The notes: generated by a model not told the origin, from the sequence alone. Shown: positions 19,080-28,363, counted from the first letter of the stretch. The stretch: DNA of 64,000 bases from Pseudomonas sp. R76 (GCF_009834565.1 NZ_CP019428.1:1922001-1986000); one strand, 5' to 3'. Translations and numbers: made by a program.

Positions 19080-19472
19080 TCAGCCCACTATCGGCGTGCA
19101 CAACTCCACCAATGTCCCATCCGGGCAGCGCACATAAGACACCACTTGCCCCCACGGCTTGGTACTTGGCGGCGCCAGCTCTGTCGCACCCAGTGCCAGC
19201 GCCTTGGCATGGGCAACAAGCACATCCTCAGTGACGAACCCCACCTCCATGCCCAGCGGTTTCCTGGAGGCATGCGCCTGCACGTGCCCACCGTCGAAAT
19301 TCAGCTCGCCCAGCTCATGCGCCGCAAACGAGAGGGTGGTGTCGCCGGTTTCCAACTCGCCGTAGGTGCCGGATTCATGCAGGAAACGGCGACTGAAGCC
19401 AAAGGCTTTTTCGAAGAAGGCCAGGGAGGCGGCCACGTCCGGTACATAGATGATGGTGTAGGCGAATTTCAT
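19080..19472 (-). CDS. VOC-family (glyoxalase-like) protein
   Basis: A 130-residue vicinal-oxygen-chelate protein with two beta-alpha-beta-beta-beta modules: opening FAYTIIYVPDVAASLAFFEK and closing QVVSYVRCPDGTLVELCTP. Typical length for small glyoxalase/bleomycin-resistance relatives. Possible metal ligands include the Glu of VELCTP; the activity cannot be inferred. Its ATG overlaps the stop of the lipoprotein gene by four bases, making it the third gene of a small coupled operon. Confidence 0.82.
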   Translation of the reverse strand: MKFAYTIIYVPDVAASLAFFEKAFGFSRRFLHESGTYGELETGDTTLSFAAHELGELNFDGGHVQAHASRKPLGMEVGFVTEDVLVAHAKALALGATELAPPSTKPWGQVVSYVRCPDGTLVELCTPIVG

Positions 19473-20038
19473 GGTTGGCGGTCCTTGTCGGTGGCTGGCA
19501 CATGGCAGCCGTCGTCCGAAAAACGCTCGTGGATAAACGGCGCATCGGGTCGGGGTAGTGTTTGCAGGGGGGTCTCAAGATGAACCAGTGATTCACCGCT
19601 GTCGGCGTTGATCACGTTGAACCGGCACAGCCCGGCATGTTCGGCCGGGTTGTCGACAATGCCACCTTCGAGCCGATAGCGAGCGCCGGCAGCAAAGGTG
19701 GTGATGAGCTCCAGCTCACAAACGCGACTGGCACTCGCCGTGCCCGCCATCACCAGGTGCAGCGGAGTGTTGGCGGCAATCGGCTGATAACCCTCAGGGC
19801 GAGATTTGGCGTTGTAGACAGAGAACAGCTGCGCTTCCTTGCCCTGGCCGGCTTGTCGGCCTAAGCGGCAGCCGGTGTCGGTCGAAACGCTGACAGACAG
19901 CAGGTTGCTATAGCTGTTCGGGGTATACAGCTGGCTGATGATTTGCGCACGCAGGCCTTGGGCGGGCGCCGTGTAAAGCTTGAATGGCGCGCAACCGCCG
20001 AGTAGCAGCAACGAGGCAAGGCAGAGGGTTTTGATCAC
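19469..20038 (-). CDS. predicted lipoprotein, unknown function
   Basis: A 189-residue protein starting at GTG 20038 (VIKTLCLASLLLLGGCAPFK). The lipobox LLGGC puts the lipidated Cys at about residue 16, so it is membrane-anchored on the periplasmic side. The mature part contains three further Cys and no recognised domain. GTG overlaps the stop of the upstream small membrane protein (GTGA) and its own stop overlaps the VOC gene (ATGA). Confidence 0.75.
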   Translation of the reverse strand: MIKTLCLASLLLLGGCAPFKLYTAPAQGLRAQIISQLYTPNSYSNLLSVSVSTDTGCRLGRQAGQGKEAQLFSVYNAKSRPEGYQPIAANTPLHLVMAGTASASRVCELELITTFAAGARYRLEGGIVDNPAEHAGLCRFNVINADSGESLVHLETPLQTLPRPDAPFIHERFSDDGCHVPATDKDRQP

Positions 20039-20274
20039 GACATGGCATCCATTCCAGAGGCCGCCATGATCAGCATTGGCGTTGCAAACGGCAAGCGCTG
20101 CACCAGCAACGACGTCGGAAACCCCGCCGCCAGCACCAGATACGCGATCACCGCAGCCAGGCACAGGCCGATAAACACCCGCGTCAGTGTCCTGACGGTG
20201 GCATTGGCGATGAACCGGACAACCCAGAGACACAACCCGGCCACCACGATGGCCAAGGTGATAATGACCAGCAC
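20035..20274 (-). CDS. small two-helix membrane protein
   Basis: A 79-residue protein starting at GTG 20274 with AGGAAC about eight bases upstream. Two hydrophobic segments (residues 1-22 and 34-53) form a helical hairpin. No known family was recognised. First gene of the coupled trio with the lipoprotein and VOC genes; divergent from the LysR at 20404. Confidence 0.65.
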   Translation of the reverse strand: MLVIITLAIVVAGLCLWVVRFIANATVRTLTRVFIGLCLAAVIAYLVLAAGFPTSLLVQRLPFATPMLIMAASGMDAMS

Positions 20275-20403
20275 GATGGTGTTCCTGTGACCTTAAAGAG
20301 CTGATTTATAGTCCCAAAGCCGTGCGATGAACAGTGTTCACATAGACGCAGCCCCGTGGGCTTTCTAAACTGCGGCTTGTCTTGGGGAAAGGGGCAGGCG
20401 CCG

Positions 20404-21339
20404 ATGAATCGCAATGAATTACGCAAGGCCGACATCAACCTGATGGTGGTCTTCGAAGCACTGATGCTCGAGCGCAACGTGACGCGGGTGGCGGAGAAGC
20501 TGTTTCTCGGCCAGCCAACGATCAGTTCCGCCCTCAACCGTTTGCGTACCTTGTTCAATGACCCGCTGTTTATTCGCGTTGGGCACCGCATGGAGCCGAC
20601 TGCACGGGCCGAGGAGATCATCCAGCACCTGTCGCCGGCCCTGGATTCCCTGTCCTCGGCCCTGAGCCTGACCCACGATTTCGACCCGACCCAAAGCACC
20701 ATGACCTTCCGCATCGGTTTGTCCGATGACGTCGAGTTCGGCCTGCTGCCGCCCTTGCTGCGTGCCCTGCGCCAGGAAGCACCGCTGGTGGTGTTTGTGG
20801 TGCAGCACGTGGATTACTGGCGCATCCCCGACCTGCTGGCGTCCGGCGATATCACCGTCGGTATCACCCAGACCCGCGGCCTGCCGGCGAATGCCAAGCG
20901 TAAATTGTTGCGGCATATCCGCCCCTGCCTGTTACGTGCCGACGCCTCGGACAAACCGCTGACCCTCGACGAATATTGCGCACGCCCCCATGTGCTGGTG
21001 TCCCACACCGCCAACGTGTCCGGGTTTGCCGATGAATGGCTGGCCGAGATTGGCCGCAAGCGTCATGTGGTGCTGTCGGTGCCGCAATACAGTGCGCTGC
21101 CGGCCTTGCTCGCCGGCACCGACATGATCGCCAGCCTGCCGGACTACACTGCCCAGGCCATGGCGGCTGGCGGCAACCTGTTCTGCGAGCCGTTTCCGTT
21201 TGAAACGCCGACTCTTGACCTGTCCATGGTCTGGCTCAGCCACGTCGATACTGACCCGGCGGAACGCTGGATGCGTTCGCGGCTGGAGGCGTTCATGAGC
21301 GAACGCGACAGGCTGCCGGTGCTGACGGCAAAGTCTTGA
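20404..21339 (+). CDS. LysR-family regulator (NodD/PecT-like subgroup)
   Basis: A 311-residue LysR protein beginning MNRNELRKADINLMVVFEAL, an opening typical of the NodD/SyrM/NahR subgroup. HTH NVTRVAEKLFLGQPTISSAL is at about residues 22-60. ATG 20404 is preferred; the in-frame 20356 start would put the HTH unusually far in. It is followed 114 bp later by the carboxymethyl-hydroxymuconate isomerase gene and may control that or the divergent trio (inference). Confidence 0.87.
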   Translation: MNRNELRKADINLMVVFEALMLERNVTRVAEKLFLGQPTISSALNRLRTLFNDPLFIRVGHRMEPTARAEEIIQHLSPALDSLSSALSLTHDFDPTQSTMTFRIGLSDDVEFGLLPPLLRALRQEAPLVVFVVQHVDYWRIPDLLASGDITVGITQTRGLPANAKRKLLRHIRPCLLRADASDKPLTLDEYCARPHVLVSHTANVSGFADEWLAEIGRKRHVVLSVPQYSALPALLAGTDMIASLPDYTAQAMAAGGNLFCEPFPFETPTLDLSMVWLSHVDTDPAERWMRSRLEAFMSERDRLPVLTAKS

Positions 21340-21453
21340 GATAACCGTTCAAACCGAACCGGCTGAACGAAGTTTCACCTTTAAAGCGCTCTGATTCAGT
21401 GCGGCTGCGTGCTATACGTATGTCTCTTTTCCTACAACAACTCGGAGCCTTTC

Positions 21454-21816
21454 ATGCCGCACCTGCACCTGGAATACACCGCCAACCTGACAGGCCTGGC
21501 CGTCGAGAAAACCCTGTTGCGGCTCAACAATGTGCTGATGGCATCCGGGCAGTTCGGTTCCGAGTTCGATATCAAAAGCCGCGCCGTGAAGGTCGAGAGT
21601 TTCCAGGTCGGCACGTCCCTGAACCCACGCGGCTTCATCGCCGTGAAGCTGTCGCTGCTCAGCGGGCGCTCACCGCAGGTCAAGCAGCAGTTGTCGGAAA
21701 GCCTGTTGGCGGCGTTGCAGGACATGGGCGAATGGCCGGCGGATATACAGGTTCAGCTCAGCGTCCTGCTGGTCGACATGGATCGCGAGTCCTACAGTAA
21801 AGTCGCCATTGGCTGA
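21454..21816 (+). CDS. 5-carboxymethyl-2-hydroxymuconate delta-isomerase-type tautomerase
   Basis: A 120-residue protein of the tautomerase superfamily. After Met removal the N-terminus is Pro (MPHLHLEYTANL), the catalytic base in this family, and the rest matches CHMI length and layout. CHMI isomerises a ring-cleavage product in homoprotocatechuate breakdown. None of the other hpa genes is in the window, so it is an orphan here. GGAG six bases upstream supports ATG 21454. It lies between two LysR genes. Confidence 0.8.
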   Translation: MPHLHLEYTANLTGLAVEKTLLRLNNVLMASGQFGSEFDIKSRAVKVESFQVGTSLNPRGFIAVKLSLLSGRSPQVKQQLSESLLAALQDMGEWPADIQVQLSVLLVDMDRESYSKVAIG

Positions 21817-21819
21817 GGG

Positions 21820-22764
21820 TTACAACAACCCTTGATCCGCGCACACTTTCACCACCTGCTCACGAAACCAGGTATTGGCGCTGTCCTGGCCGCTGGTTTC
21901 GTTCCACTGCATGTCCAGGGTAAACCCCGGTAAACCGTTGGGCGCTTCGCAATGGCCGAACACGCTGGCGGGCGCCAGCAGCTTTTGCACGCGGCGGGGC
22001 AGGGTGACGATAAAGTCGGTGCCGGTGATCATCTTCAAGGCTGCGCTGTAACTGTTGGCCCGGGCGACCACTTGGCGCTTGTGGGCCTGACGCGCCAGCC
22101 AGCCGTCGATCATATTGGTGTCCGAGGACCACGGCGTCGGAAAAACGTGGCGCCGTTCGACGAAGGATTGCAGGCTGAACGCCGACTCCCGCGGCGCCGC
22201 GCGTTTATCGAACACACAGACCAAATCGTCTTCCAGCAGCATCTGGGTCTTGAAGTCTTTATGGGCGCGGTGAAAGTGCGGGCCGAAGCAAATCACCAGG
22301 TCCAGACGGCCTTCGCGCAGGTCGTCGGCGGGGATCTCGGTTTCCAGCTTCTGCACATTGACGTTCACCGGCAGGTCGGCGCGGTCGAAGTTCTTCAGCA
22401 GGCGCGGCAGGATCAACTGTTCGAAGTATTCCGGCGCGCAGACCGTGAAGGTCACGGCCTTCTGTGTCGGGTCGAAGGCCTGGCCACCGGCGTGGCACAG
22501 GTTGATGCTGTCGAGGATCTTCTGCACATGCCCGTACATGGTGGTCGCCTTGTACGTAGGCCGCATCCCCGCCCGCGTGTTGATAAACAGCTCATCCTCG
22601 AAACTGGTGCGCAGTTTCTTCAGGCTGTAACTCACCGTGGACTGGCTGACGAACAGCGTTTCAGACACCTCGGTAACGCTGCTCTGGTCGTAGACGGCGA
22701 TAAACACCATCAAGTCCTGCATATCGAGCTTTCTGAGCAAATTACTGTTTAGCATCCGTTCCAT
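21820..22764 (-). CDS. LysR-family regulator
   Basis: A 314-residue LysR protein. HTH QSSVTEVSETLFVSQSTVSY is at about residues 28-60. The remainder is the periplasmic-binding-like effector domain. Start at 22764 is chosen; ATG 22755 (MLNSNLL) is equally possible. Convergent with the isomerase gene with only three bases between stops. The 128-bp gap upstream holds a hairpin and the end of the MFS gene. Confidence 0.86.
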   Translation of the reverse strand: MERMLNSNLLRKLDMQDLMVFIAVYDQSSVTEVSETLFVSQSTVSYSLKKLRTSFEDELFINTRAGMRPTYKATTMYGHVQKILDSINLCHAGGQAFDPTQKAVTFTVCAPEYFEQLILPRLLKNFDRADLPVNVNVQKLETEIPADDLREGRLDLVICFGPHFHRAHKDFKTQMLLEDDLVCVFDKRAAPRESAFSLQSFVERRHVFPTPWSSDTNMIDGWLARQAHKRQVVARANSYSAALKMITGTDFIVTLPRRVQKLLAPASVFGHCEAPNGLPGFTLDMQWNETSGQDSANTWFREQVVKVCADQGLL

Positions 22765-22830
22765 CCGGTAAGCCTTGGCACTGAGGCAGCGCGCGACAAG
22801 GGCAAAAGCTTAACGGAACGGTCGTGCCAA

Positions 22831-22855
22831 TAGAAAGCGCTGTAGGGCGTTTCTA
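22831..22855 (-). terminator. hairpin downstream of the CynX-like MFS gene
   Basis: TAGAAA-g-CGC and GCG-TTTCTA form a nine-pair stem with one bulge and a six-base loop, 38 bp beyond the MFS stop. There is no clear U tract on the minus strand, so termination is a guess from position. Confidence 0.35.
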
Positions 22856-22892
22856 TGTTTTGCGTGGGACAAATAATGTTGGCAACACGACG

Positions 22893-24080
22893 TCAGTGGA
22901 TATGTCGTGCGTAATGCTTTGGATTGAAGCGCGTGACGATCAGCAGCATCACCACGATCACGGCGGTCAGCGACCACCAGGCCCATTCGAAGCTGCCGAG
23001 TTGGTCGCGAATCATCCCGGCAATAAGTGGCGACAGGCCAGCAATCAGGTAGCCGATGCCTTGCACAAACGCGGTCAGGCCACCGGCCCGGCGCGGGTTG
23101 TCGAGGTGGTCGAGGGACAGGATCAGGCTCATCGGAAACAGGCCGCCGATGCCCAGGCCCAACAGGCAAGGCCACAGCAAGCTCAAGTGTTGCGGGCTTA
23201 GAATCAGGCCGCAGAAACCCAGGATGATCAGCACCAGCAGCACAGCAACCACGCCGCGTTTATCCTGGCGGCGGTTGGCGATAGCAGGCGTGATTAGGCC
23301 GGACACCACTTCCATGGCGGTCAAGAACCCCAGCAGCAGACCGGCGTTCTGCTCGCTCCAGCCTTGCTCCACGTAATACGGCGCCAGCCACGCGAGTACG
23401 CAGGTGTAGGACGCTGTACCGAGGCCGAAGAAGATCGCCAGTAACCAGGCGCGACGATTACCGAAAAAAGATTCCTGAGGGCCGGAACCGGCTTGGGGCA
23501 GCGGCGGCATTGCCGAGCGCTGGGCGTACCAGAACAGCAACGCCAATAACGCGAGTGCCGCCCAGATCGCCAGGCCGATGCGCCAGCTGCCGGTCTGCAC
23601 CTGCACGAACGGCGCGAACGAAGCCGCCAACGCCGCACCGCCCATGATGGCGGTGACGTACAAGCCCATGAACAGCGAAACGTTGTCGCTGAAGCGGGTC
23701 TTGATCAATGCCGGCATCAACGCCTGGATCATCGCGATACCGACACCGGCAGCGATGGCGCTGACGATCAACTCCAGCGCCGAATCCAGAAACAACCGCG
23801 ACAGCGTGGCCACGCCAATCACCAGCAGCGACAGCACAATGCTGCGGTGCTCGCCAACACGTCTGCCCAGGCCCATGCCAAAAAACATCGCCAGGCCCAT
23901 GGCCATGACCGGCAACATGGTCAGCAAGGCCGCGCTGCTGAAACTCAACGGCACATCGCCGCGAATCGACGACAACAGCGGGCCGACGGCCGCCATCGAT
24001 GGGCGCAGGTTAAGGGCCACCAGTACCACGCTGATCATCAGCCAAACGGCGGTGGTGGGTTTTGTGCGGACGTTTTCCAT
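22893..24080 (-). CDS. MFS transporter, CynX/NimT-like
   Basis: A 395-residue, 12-helix permease. The first helix (VWLMISVVLVALNLRPSMAA) with its NLRP motif is characteristic of the CynX/YeaN family (cyanate and nitroimidazole transporters). Start ATG 24080 (MENVRTK) fits; the frame extends seven residues further to 24101. Orientation places it downstream of a REP and upstream of the LysR gene on the same strand. Substrate unknown. Confidence 0.85.
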   Translation of the reverse strand: MENVRTKPTTAVWLMISVVLVALNLRPSMAAVGPLLSSIRGDVPLSFSSAALLTMLPVMAMGLAMFFGMGLGRRVGEHRSIVLSLLVIGVATLSRLFLDSALELIVSAIAAGVGIAMIQALMPALIKTRFSDNVSLFMGLYVTAIMGGAALAASFAPFVQVQTGSWRIGLAIWAALALLALLFWYAQRSAMPPLPQAGSGPQESFFGNRRAWLLAIFFGLGTASYTCVLAWLAPYYVEQGWSEQNAGLLLGFLTAMEVVSGLITPAIANRRQDKRGVVAVLLVLIILGFCGLILSPQHLSLLWPCLLGLGIGGLFPMSLILSLDHLDNPRRAGGLTAFVQGIGYLIAGLSPLIAGMIRDQLGSFEWAWWSLTAVIVVMLLIVTRFNPKHYARHIH

Positions 24081-24196
24081 GGGCGGGCCTTGAAGAGACA
24101 AGGGCGAATCAGGCCACGCAGGGGCGAGAGGGGCAAATCAGAAAGTCGTTGGCACTATCTAAAAATTGCAGGTGACTGGCACACAGCAATTCAAAA

Positions 24197-24287
24197 TGTG
24201 GGAGCGGGCTTGCTCGCGAATACGGTGCGTCAGGCAATGAATCTGTGACTGACATACCGCATTCGCGAGCAAGCCCGATCCCACAGG
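24197..24287. repeat. REP pair, TTGCTCGCGAA subtype
   Basis: Arm TGTGGGAGCGGGCTTGCTCG with its inverted copy ending AAGCCCGATCCCACA (one arm change, GAT for GCT). It occupies the gap between the MFS and aldehyde dehydrogenase genes. Confidence 0.85.
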
Positions 24288-24299
24288 GGATCTGCGTTG

Positions 24300-25742
24300 C
24301 TATAGCGCGCGGATCACATGCTTGATCTCCTGAAACGCCGCCAACCCCCACGGCCCCAGCTCGCGGCCGATGCTGCTTTGTTTGTAACCGCCCCACGCCG
24401 TTTGCGGGAAGATCACCTGCGGCGCGTTGATCCACACCAGCCCGGCCTGCAAGGCGTTGGCCACGCGTTCGGCGGTTTCGGCGTTGGCGCTTACCACACT
24501 GGCGACCAGGCCGAAATCGCTGTCGTTGGCCAAGGCGATGGCCTGCGCTTCAGTGGTAAAACGTCTGACACACAGCACCGGGCCGAAGATTTCTTCGTTC
24601 CACAACGCACTGTCCAGCGGCACATCGGTAAACACCGTGGGGCGAAGGAAATAGCCTTTCGCCAGGTCCGCCGGTCGTTCACCGCCGCACAGCAGGCGCG
24701 CGCCATCCTCGACGCCACGCTGGATATGCCCGAGCACCCGCTGATACTGCGCACGGTTGATCAGCGCGCCCATTTCCACATCCTCGGCAAACGGGTCAGC
24801 CACGCGAATCCCTTCAGCCCGCGCCTGCAAACGCTGCAGGAATTCGTCCGCCAAGCTGTCCGCCACCAGCACACGGCTGGTGGCCGAGCAGATTTGCCCG
24901 GCGTTGAAAAAACCACCGCCACACGCCAGTTCGACTGCCAGGTCGAGGTCGGCGTCCGCCAATACCAGCAGCGAGGATTTGCCGCCCAGTTCCAGGCTCA
25001 CGCCCTTGACCGTTTCCGCCGCGCGCTGCATCACCTGTACGCCTACGGCGTTACTGCCGGTGAAGGAAACCTTCGCCACGCGACGGTCGGCTGCCAGCGG
25101 TGCGCCGACCGCCAGGCCGGTGCCGCAGACCAGGTTGAACACACCCGCCGGGAACCCGGCTTCAGCAATAATTCGCGCCAATTGCAGCTCCGCCAGTGGC
25201 GTGACTTCCGATGGCTTGAGCACCACGCAGCAGCCGGCGGCCAGGGCCGGGGCGAGTTTCCAGGCGGTGGTTACCATCGGGAAGTTCCAGGGTACGATCA
25301 AGCCGACCACGCCGCACGGTTCACGGCGCAGGCGTGCACTGAAATCCTCGCTGGGCAACGCCACCGGGCGGTCCTGCGCGGCGTCCATGGCGTCGCAGAG
25401 ACCGGCGTAATACTCGAAGGTGGCGACCACGTCGTCCACATCGATGCCGGCTTCAAACAGCGGCTTGCCGTTGTTGCTCGACTGCAACTGCATCAGCTGT
25501 TCACGTTGTTCACGCACACCTTGGGCAACCTTGCGCAGCAGGGCGCCACGATCGCGGCCGGTGCTTTTCGACCAGTCGCTGAAGGCTGCGCTGGCGGCCT
25601 CGACGGCCTGGGCCACGGCGCTCGCATCACCCACGCTGACGTGAGCCAAGGTGGCCTCGGTCGCCGGGTTGATCACTTCAAGAACCCCATGGCCTGCGCG
25701 CCACTCGCCACCGATAAACACACCGTTCAGTACTGCGCTCAT
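24300..25742 (-). CDS. NAD(P)-dependent aldehyde dehydrogenase
   Basis: A 480-residue aldehyde dehydrogenase. NAD-binding FTGSNAVGVQ, catalytic Glu in LELGGKSS, catalytic Cys in NAGQICSATS and EEIFGPVLCVRRF are all present. ATG 25742 overlaps the decarboxylase stop by four bases, so the aldehyde made by that enzyme is the likely substrate. If the decarboxylase is AruI, this would act as the 4-guanidinobutyraldehyde dehydrogenase (KauB role). Betaine-aldehyde-dehydrogenase-like in sequence; the exact substrate is inferred from context. Confidence 0.88.
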   Translation of the reverse strand: MSAVLNGVFIGGEWRAGHGVLEVINPATEATLAHVSVGDASAVAQAVEAASAAFSDWSKSTGRDRGALLRKVAQGVREQREQLMQLQSSNNGKPLFEAGIDVDDVVATFEYYAGLCDAMDAAQDRPVALPSEDFSARLRREPCGVVGLIVPWNFPMVTTAWKLAPALAAGCCVVLKPSEVTPLAELQLARIIAEAGFPAGVFNLVCGTGLAVGAPLAADRRVAKVSFTGSNAVGVQVMQRAAETVKGVSLELGGKSSLLVLADADLDLAVELACGGGFFNAGQICSATSRVLVADSLADEFLQRLQARAEGIRVADPFAEDVEMGALINRAQYQRVLGHIQRGVEDGARLLCGGERPADLAKGYFLRPTVFTDVPLDSALWNEEIFGPVLCVRRFTTEAQAIALANDSDFGLVASVVSANAETAERVANALQAGLVWINAPQVIFPQTAWGGYKQSSIGRELGPWGLAAFQEIKHVIRAL

Positions 25743-27364
25743 ACCGCAACCTCCTGCATCCAAAGTGCCTGGTCGATTTCAATCAGCGTCGGCCCCTGGC
25801 GATCAGCCGCCGCGCGCAATGCCGTGCGCAGGTGCGCAATCCCCTGGATGCGTTCGGCGGCGCAGCCCAAGGCCTTGGCTACACCAATAAAGTCCGGGGT
25901 GTAGATGTCTACACCGACCGGCTCGATAGCGCGGTTAAGCATGTATTTCTTGATCTCTTCGTAGCCCTGGTTATTCCACAGCAGCACGATGACCGGCACG
26001 CGTGCCTCGACCGCGCTGGCCAGTTCCGGCAGGCTGAATTGCAGGCCGCCATCGCCGATCAGGCACACCACCGGCTGGCCGTCGCCACGTCCCAACCACG
26101 CGCCAATCGCAGCGGGCAGGGCGTAACCCAAGGTGCCGTAGCCGGTGGAAGAGTTGAACCAGCGGCGTGGGTGGTCGAGGTTCAGGGTCAGGTTGCCGCT
26201 GTACACCGGCTGGGTGGAATCGCCCACCAGCACGGCGTCGGGCAATTCCTCCAGCACGGTGTTGAGGAACAGGGTTTGCGCGCGGGTTGCGGCGTCCCAG
26301 GTCGGCGTCAATTCGGCCCACAAGCGGGCGACGCGTTGAGCGCCCCAGTGTGGATCGCGCGCGGGCAAGGTCTGGGTGTTCAGCTCGGCCAGCAAGGCGT
26401 CGGCGGCAATCTGCGCATCCGCCACCAGTGCGACCTGGGGCGGGTAGTTGCGCACGGTCTGGTCGGGGTCGATGTCGATGCGCAGCAACGCGCCGGGAAT
26501 CTCGAAGCCACCGGCGAAGGTCACGTCGTAGTCGGTTTCCGCCAGTTCGGTGCCAATGGCCAGCACCACATCGGCTTCGGCGACCAGGGCGCGGGTGGCG
26601 ACCAGCGTCTGGGTCGAGCCAATCAGCAACGGGTGCGCAGACGCCAACATGCCCTTGGCGTTGATGGTCAGGGCCACCGGCGCGCCGAGGGTTTCGGCCA
26701 GGCGCGTCAATTCGGGGGCCGCCTCGATGGCGCCGCCACCGGCGAGGATCAGCGGGCGTTTTGCCGCCGCCAGCAGCCGGCTCATTTGCTTGACCGCCGA
26801 CGGCGCAGCACCGGCACGCGCGACGCTGACCGGCTCGCTGCCGAGCAGGGCGTCGGCGTTTTCGACCAACACATCCAGCGGAATCTCGATATGCACCGGG
26901 CGCGGCCGCCCGGCCTGGAACAGCGCAAACGCGCGCGCCAGCACGCCCGGTAATTCCGCTGCTGACATCAAGGTATGCGAGAACGCCGCCACGCCCGCAA
27001 TCATCGCGCCCTGGTTCGGCAGCTCATGCAACTTGCCGCGCCCGCCGCCCAATTGGCTGCGCGACTGCACGCTGGAAATCACCAGCATCGGGATTGAGTC
27101 GGCATAGGCCTGGCCCATGGCGGTGGTGATGTTGGTCATGCCGGGGCCGGTGATGATGAAACACACGCCGGGTTTACCGCTGGTGCGCGCGTAGCCGTCG
27201 GCCATGAACCCGGCGCCCTGTTCGTGGCGCGGGGTGACGTGGCGGATATTCGAACGTGCCAGGCCACGGTACAGCTCCACGGTGTGCACGCCGGGAATGC
27301 CGAACACCTGGTCCACGCCGTAGCTTTCCAGGAGGTTGACCAATACTTCGCCGCAGGTCGCCAT
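25739..27364 (-). CDS. thiamine-diphosphate 2-ketoacid decarboxylase, AruI-like (5-guanidino-2-oxopentanoate decarboxylase)
   Basis: A 541-residue ThDP enzyme of the acetolactate synthase superfamily. The catalytic Glu is in RHEQGAGFMADGYAR, a central FAD-like domain follows, and the ThDP motif GDGGLQFSLPE...LLWNN is near the C-terminus. The N-terminus (VFGIPGVHTVELYRGL) resembles Pseudomonas AruI, which decarboxylates the ketoacid from arginine transamination. No aruH transaminase is nearby, and a generic acetolactate-synthase-like role cannot be excluded. Coupled to the aldehyde dehydrogenase; LysR divergent. Confidence 0.75.
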   Translation of the reverse strand: MATCGEVLVNLLESYGVDQVFGIPGVHTVELYRGLARSNIRHVTPRHEQGAGFMADGYARTSGKPGVCFIITGPGMTNITTAMGQAYADSIPMLVISSVQSRSQLGGGRGKLHELPNQGAMIAGVAAFSHTLMSAAELPGVLARAFALFQAGRPRPVHIEIPLDVLVENADALLGSEPVSVARAGAAPSAVKQMSRLLAAAKRPLILAGGGAIEAAPELTRLAETLGAPVALTINAKGMLASAHPLLIGSTQTLVATRALVAEADVVLAIGTELAETDYDVTFAGGFEIPGALLRIDIDPDQTVRNYPPQVALVADAQIAADALLAELNTQTLPARDPHWGAQRVARLWAELTPTWDAATRAQTLFLNTVLEELPDAVLVGDSTQPVYSGNLTLNLDHPRRWFNSSTGYGTLGYALPAAIGAWLGRGDGQPVVCLIGDGGLQFSLPELASAVEARVPVIVLLWNNQGYEEIKKYMLNRAIEPVGVDIYTPDFIGVAKALGCAAERIQGIAHLRTALRAAADRQGPTLIEIDQALWMQEVAV

Positions 27365-27475
27365 ACTTGTCGCTCTTGTTATTGATTCGAGGCGCTATTG
27401 GAGCGGCTGGCCCGTAGCGGCAACAATCGATAAAAAGTCATACTAGCCATGTCCCCACGTCATGGCTGTGCCCCA

Positions 27476-28354
27476 ATGAAACGCCTGCCACCGCTGCCCG
27501 CGCTGCACACCTTTTGGGTCACGGCCCAGTGCTGCAATTTCACCCGCGCCGCCGAGCAACTGCACATCACCCAAGGCGCGGTGAGCCGGCAGATAGCCGG
27601 GCTCGAAAGCCATTTGGGCTACGCCTTGTTCCAGCGCCAGGCGCGGGGCTTGAGCCTGACCGAAAAGGGCCGCGAATGGTCGCTGCGTGCGCAGCAAGTC
27701 TTTGGCCTGATCGCTGACGCGGTGGAACAGATCGGCAGCCGCCGCGAAACCCTGCAACTCAAGGCCTCCACCTGCGTGATGCGCTGGCTGCTGCCGCGTT
27801 TGCTGCAATGGCAAAAGGAGCGCCCGGACGTGCCGGTGGAACTCACCACTACCGTCGCCTACACCGTGGACTTTCGCCGCGAGCAATTCGATGCGGCGGT
27901 GATCTATGCGCCCATCGCCGAGCAGTCGGCGCAGGCGCGGCACTTGTTCGACGAACAACTCACGCCGGTTTGCGCGCCGGGGCTCCTTGCAGGTTTGCAC
28001 ACACCGGCGGACCTGCAGCAACAGGTGCTGCTGCACCCCACGCGGGATGAACGCGATTGGGCGTTGTGGCTAAAGGCGGCGAATACACGGTTGAGCAACC
28101 TGGCCCAAGGGCATCATTTCGAGACGCTGGATTTGGCCATGACGGTGGCGTCCCAGGGCTCCGGGGTGGCGATTGGCGACAGTGCGTTGATTGGCGAGGA
28201 TGTGAAAGCGGGGCGGTTGGCGACACCGTTTGAACTGCGGGTGCCGACGGGGATGGGGTATTACCTGGTGTATCCGCCGGGGACAGAGCCGTCTGCCGGA
28301 TTAGTCGCCTTGATGGAGTGGTTGGTAAGCCAGGCACAACAGTCGTCACACTGA
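27476..28354 (+). CDS. LysR-family regulator (GcvA-like), divergent from AruI-like operon
   Basis: A 292-residue regulator beginning MKRLPPLPALHTFWVTAQCC, the GcvA/AmpR-type opening. HTH NFTRAAEQLHITQGAVSRQ is at about residues 20-38. ATG 27476 is chosen by homology; an ATG at 27449 adds nine residues. It is transcribed away from the decarboxylase gene across a 111-bp gap, so it very likely controls that two-gene operon (inference). Confidence 0.87.
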   Translation: MKRLPPLPALHTFWVTAQCCNFTRAAEQLHITQGAVSRQIAGLESHLGYALFQRQARGLSLTEKGREWSLRAQQVFGLIADAVEQIGSRRETLQLKASTCVMRWLLPRLLQWQKERPDVPVELTTTVAYTVDFRREQFDAAVIYAPIAEQSAQARHLFDEQLTPVCAPGLLAGLHTPADLQQQVLLHPTRDERDWALWLKAANTRLSNLAQGHHFETLDLAMTVASQGSGVAIGDSALIGEDVKAGRLATPFELRVPTGMGYYLVYPPGTEPSAGLVALMEWLVSQAQQSSH

Positions 28355-28363
28355 AGACTCAAA

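Noticed and set aside
22893..24101. Upstream start at 24101 for the CynX-like transporter
   Set aside because: It adds seven residues (MSLQGPP) with no family match; AAGG stands before ATG 24080, and the protein then starts as expected.
24318..25904. Long open frame on the plus strand opposite the aldehyde dehydrogenase (528 codons)
   Set aside because: No domain and no ribosome binding site; the opposite strand has a complete enzyme with all active-site residues.
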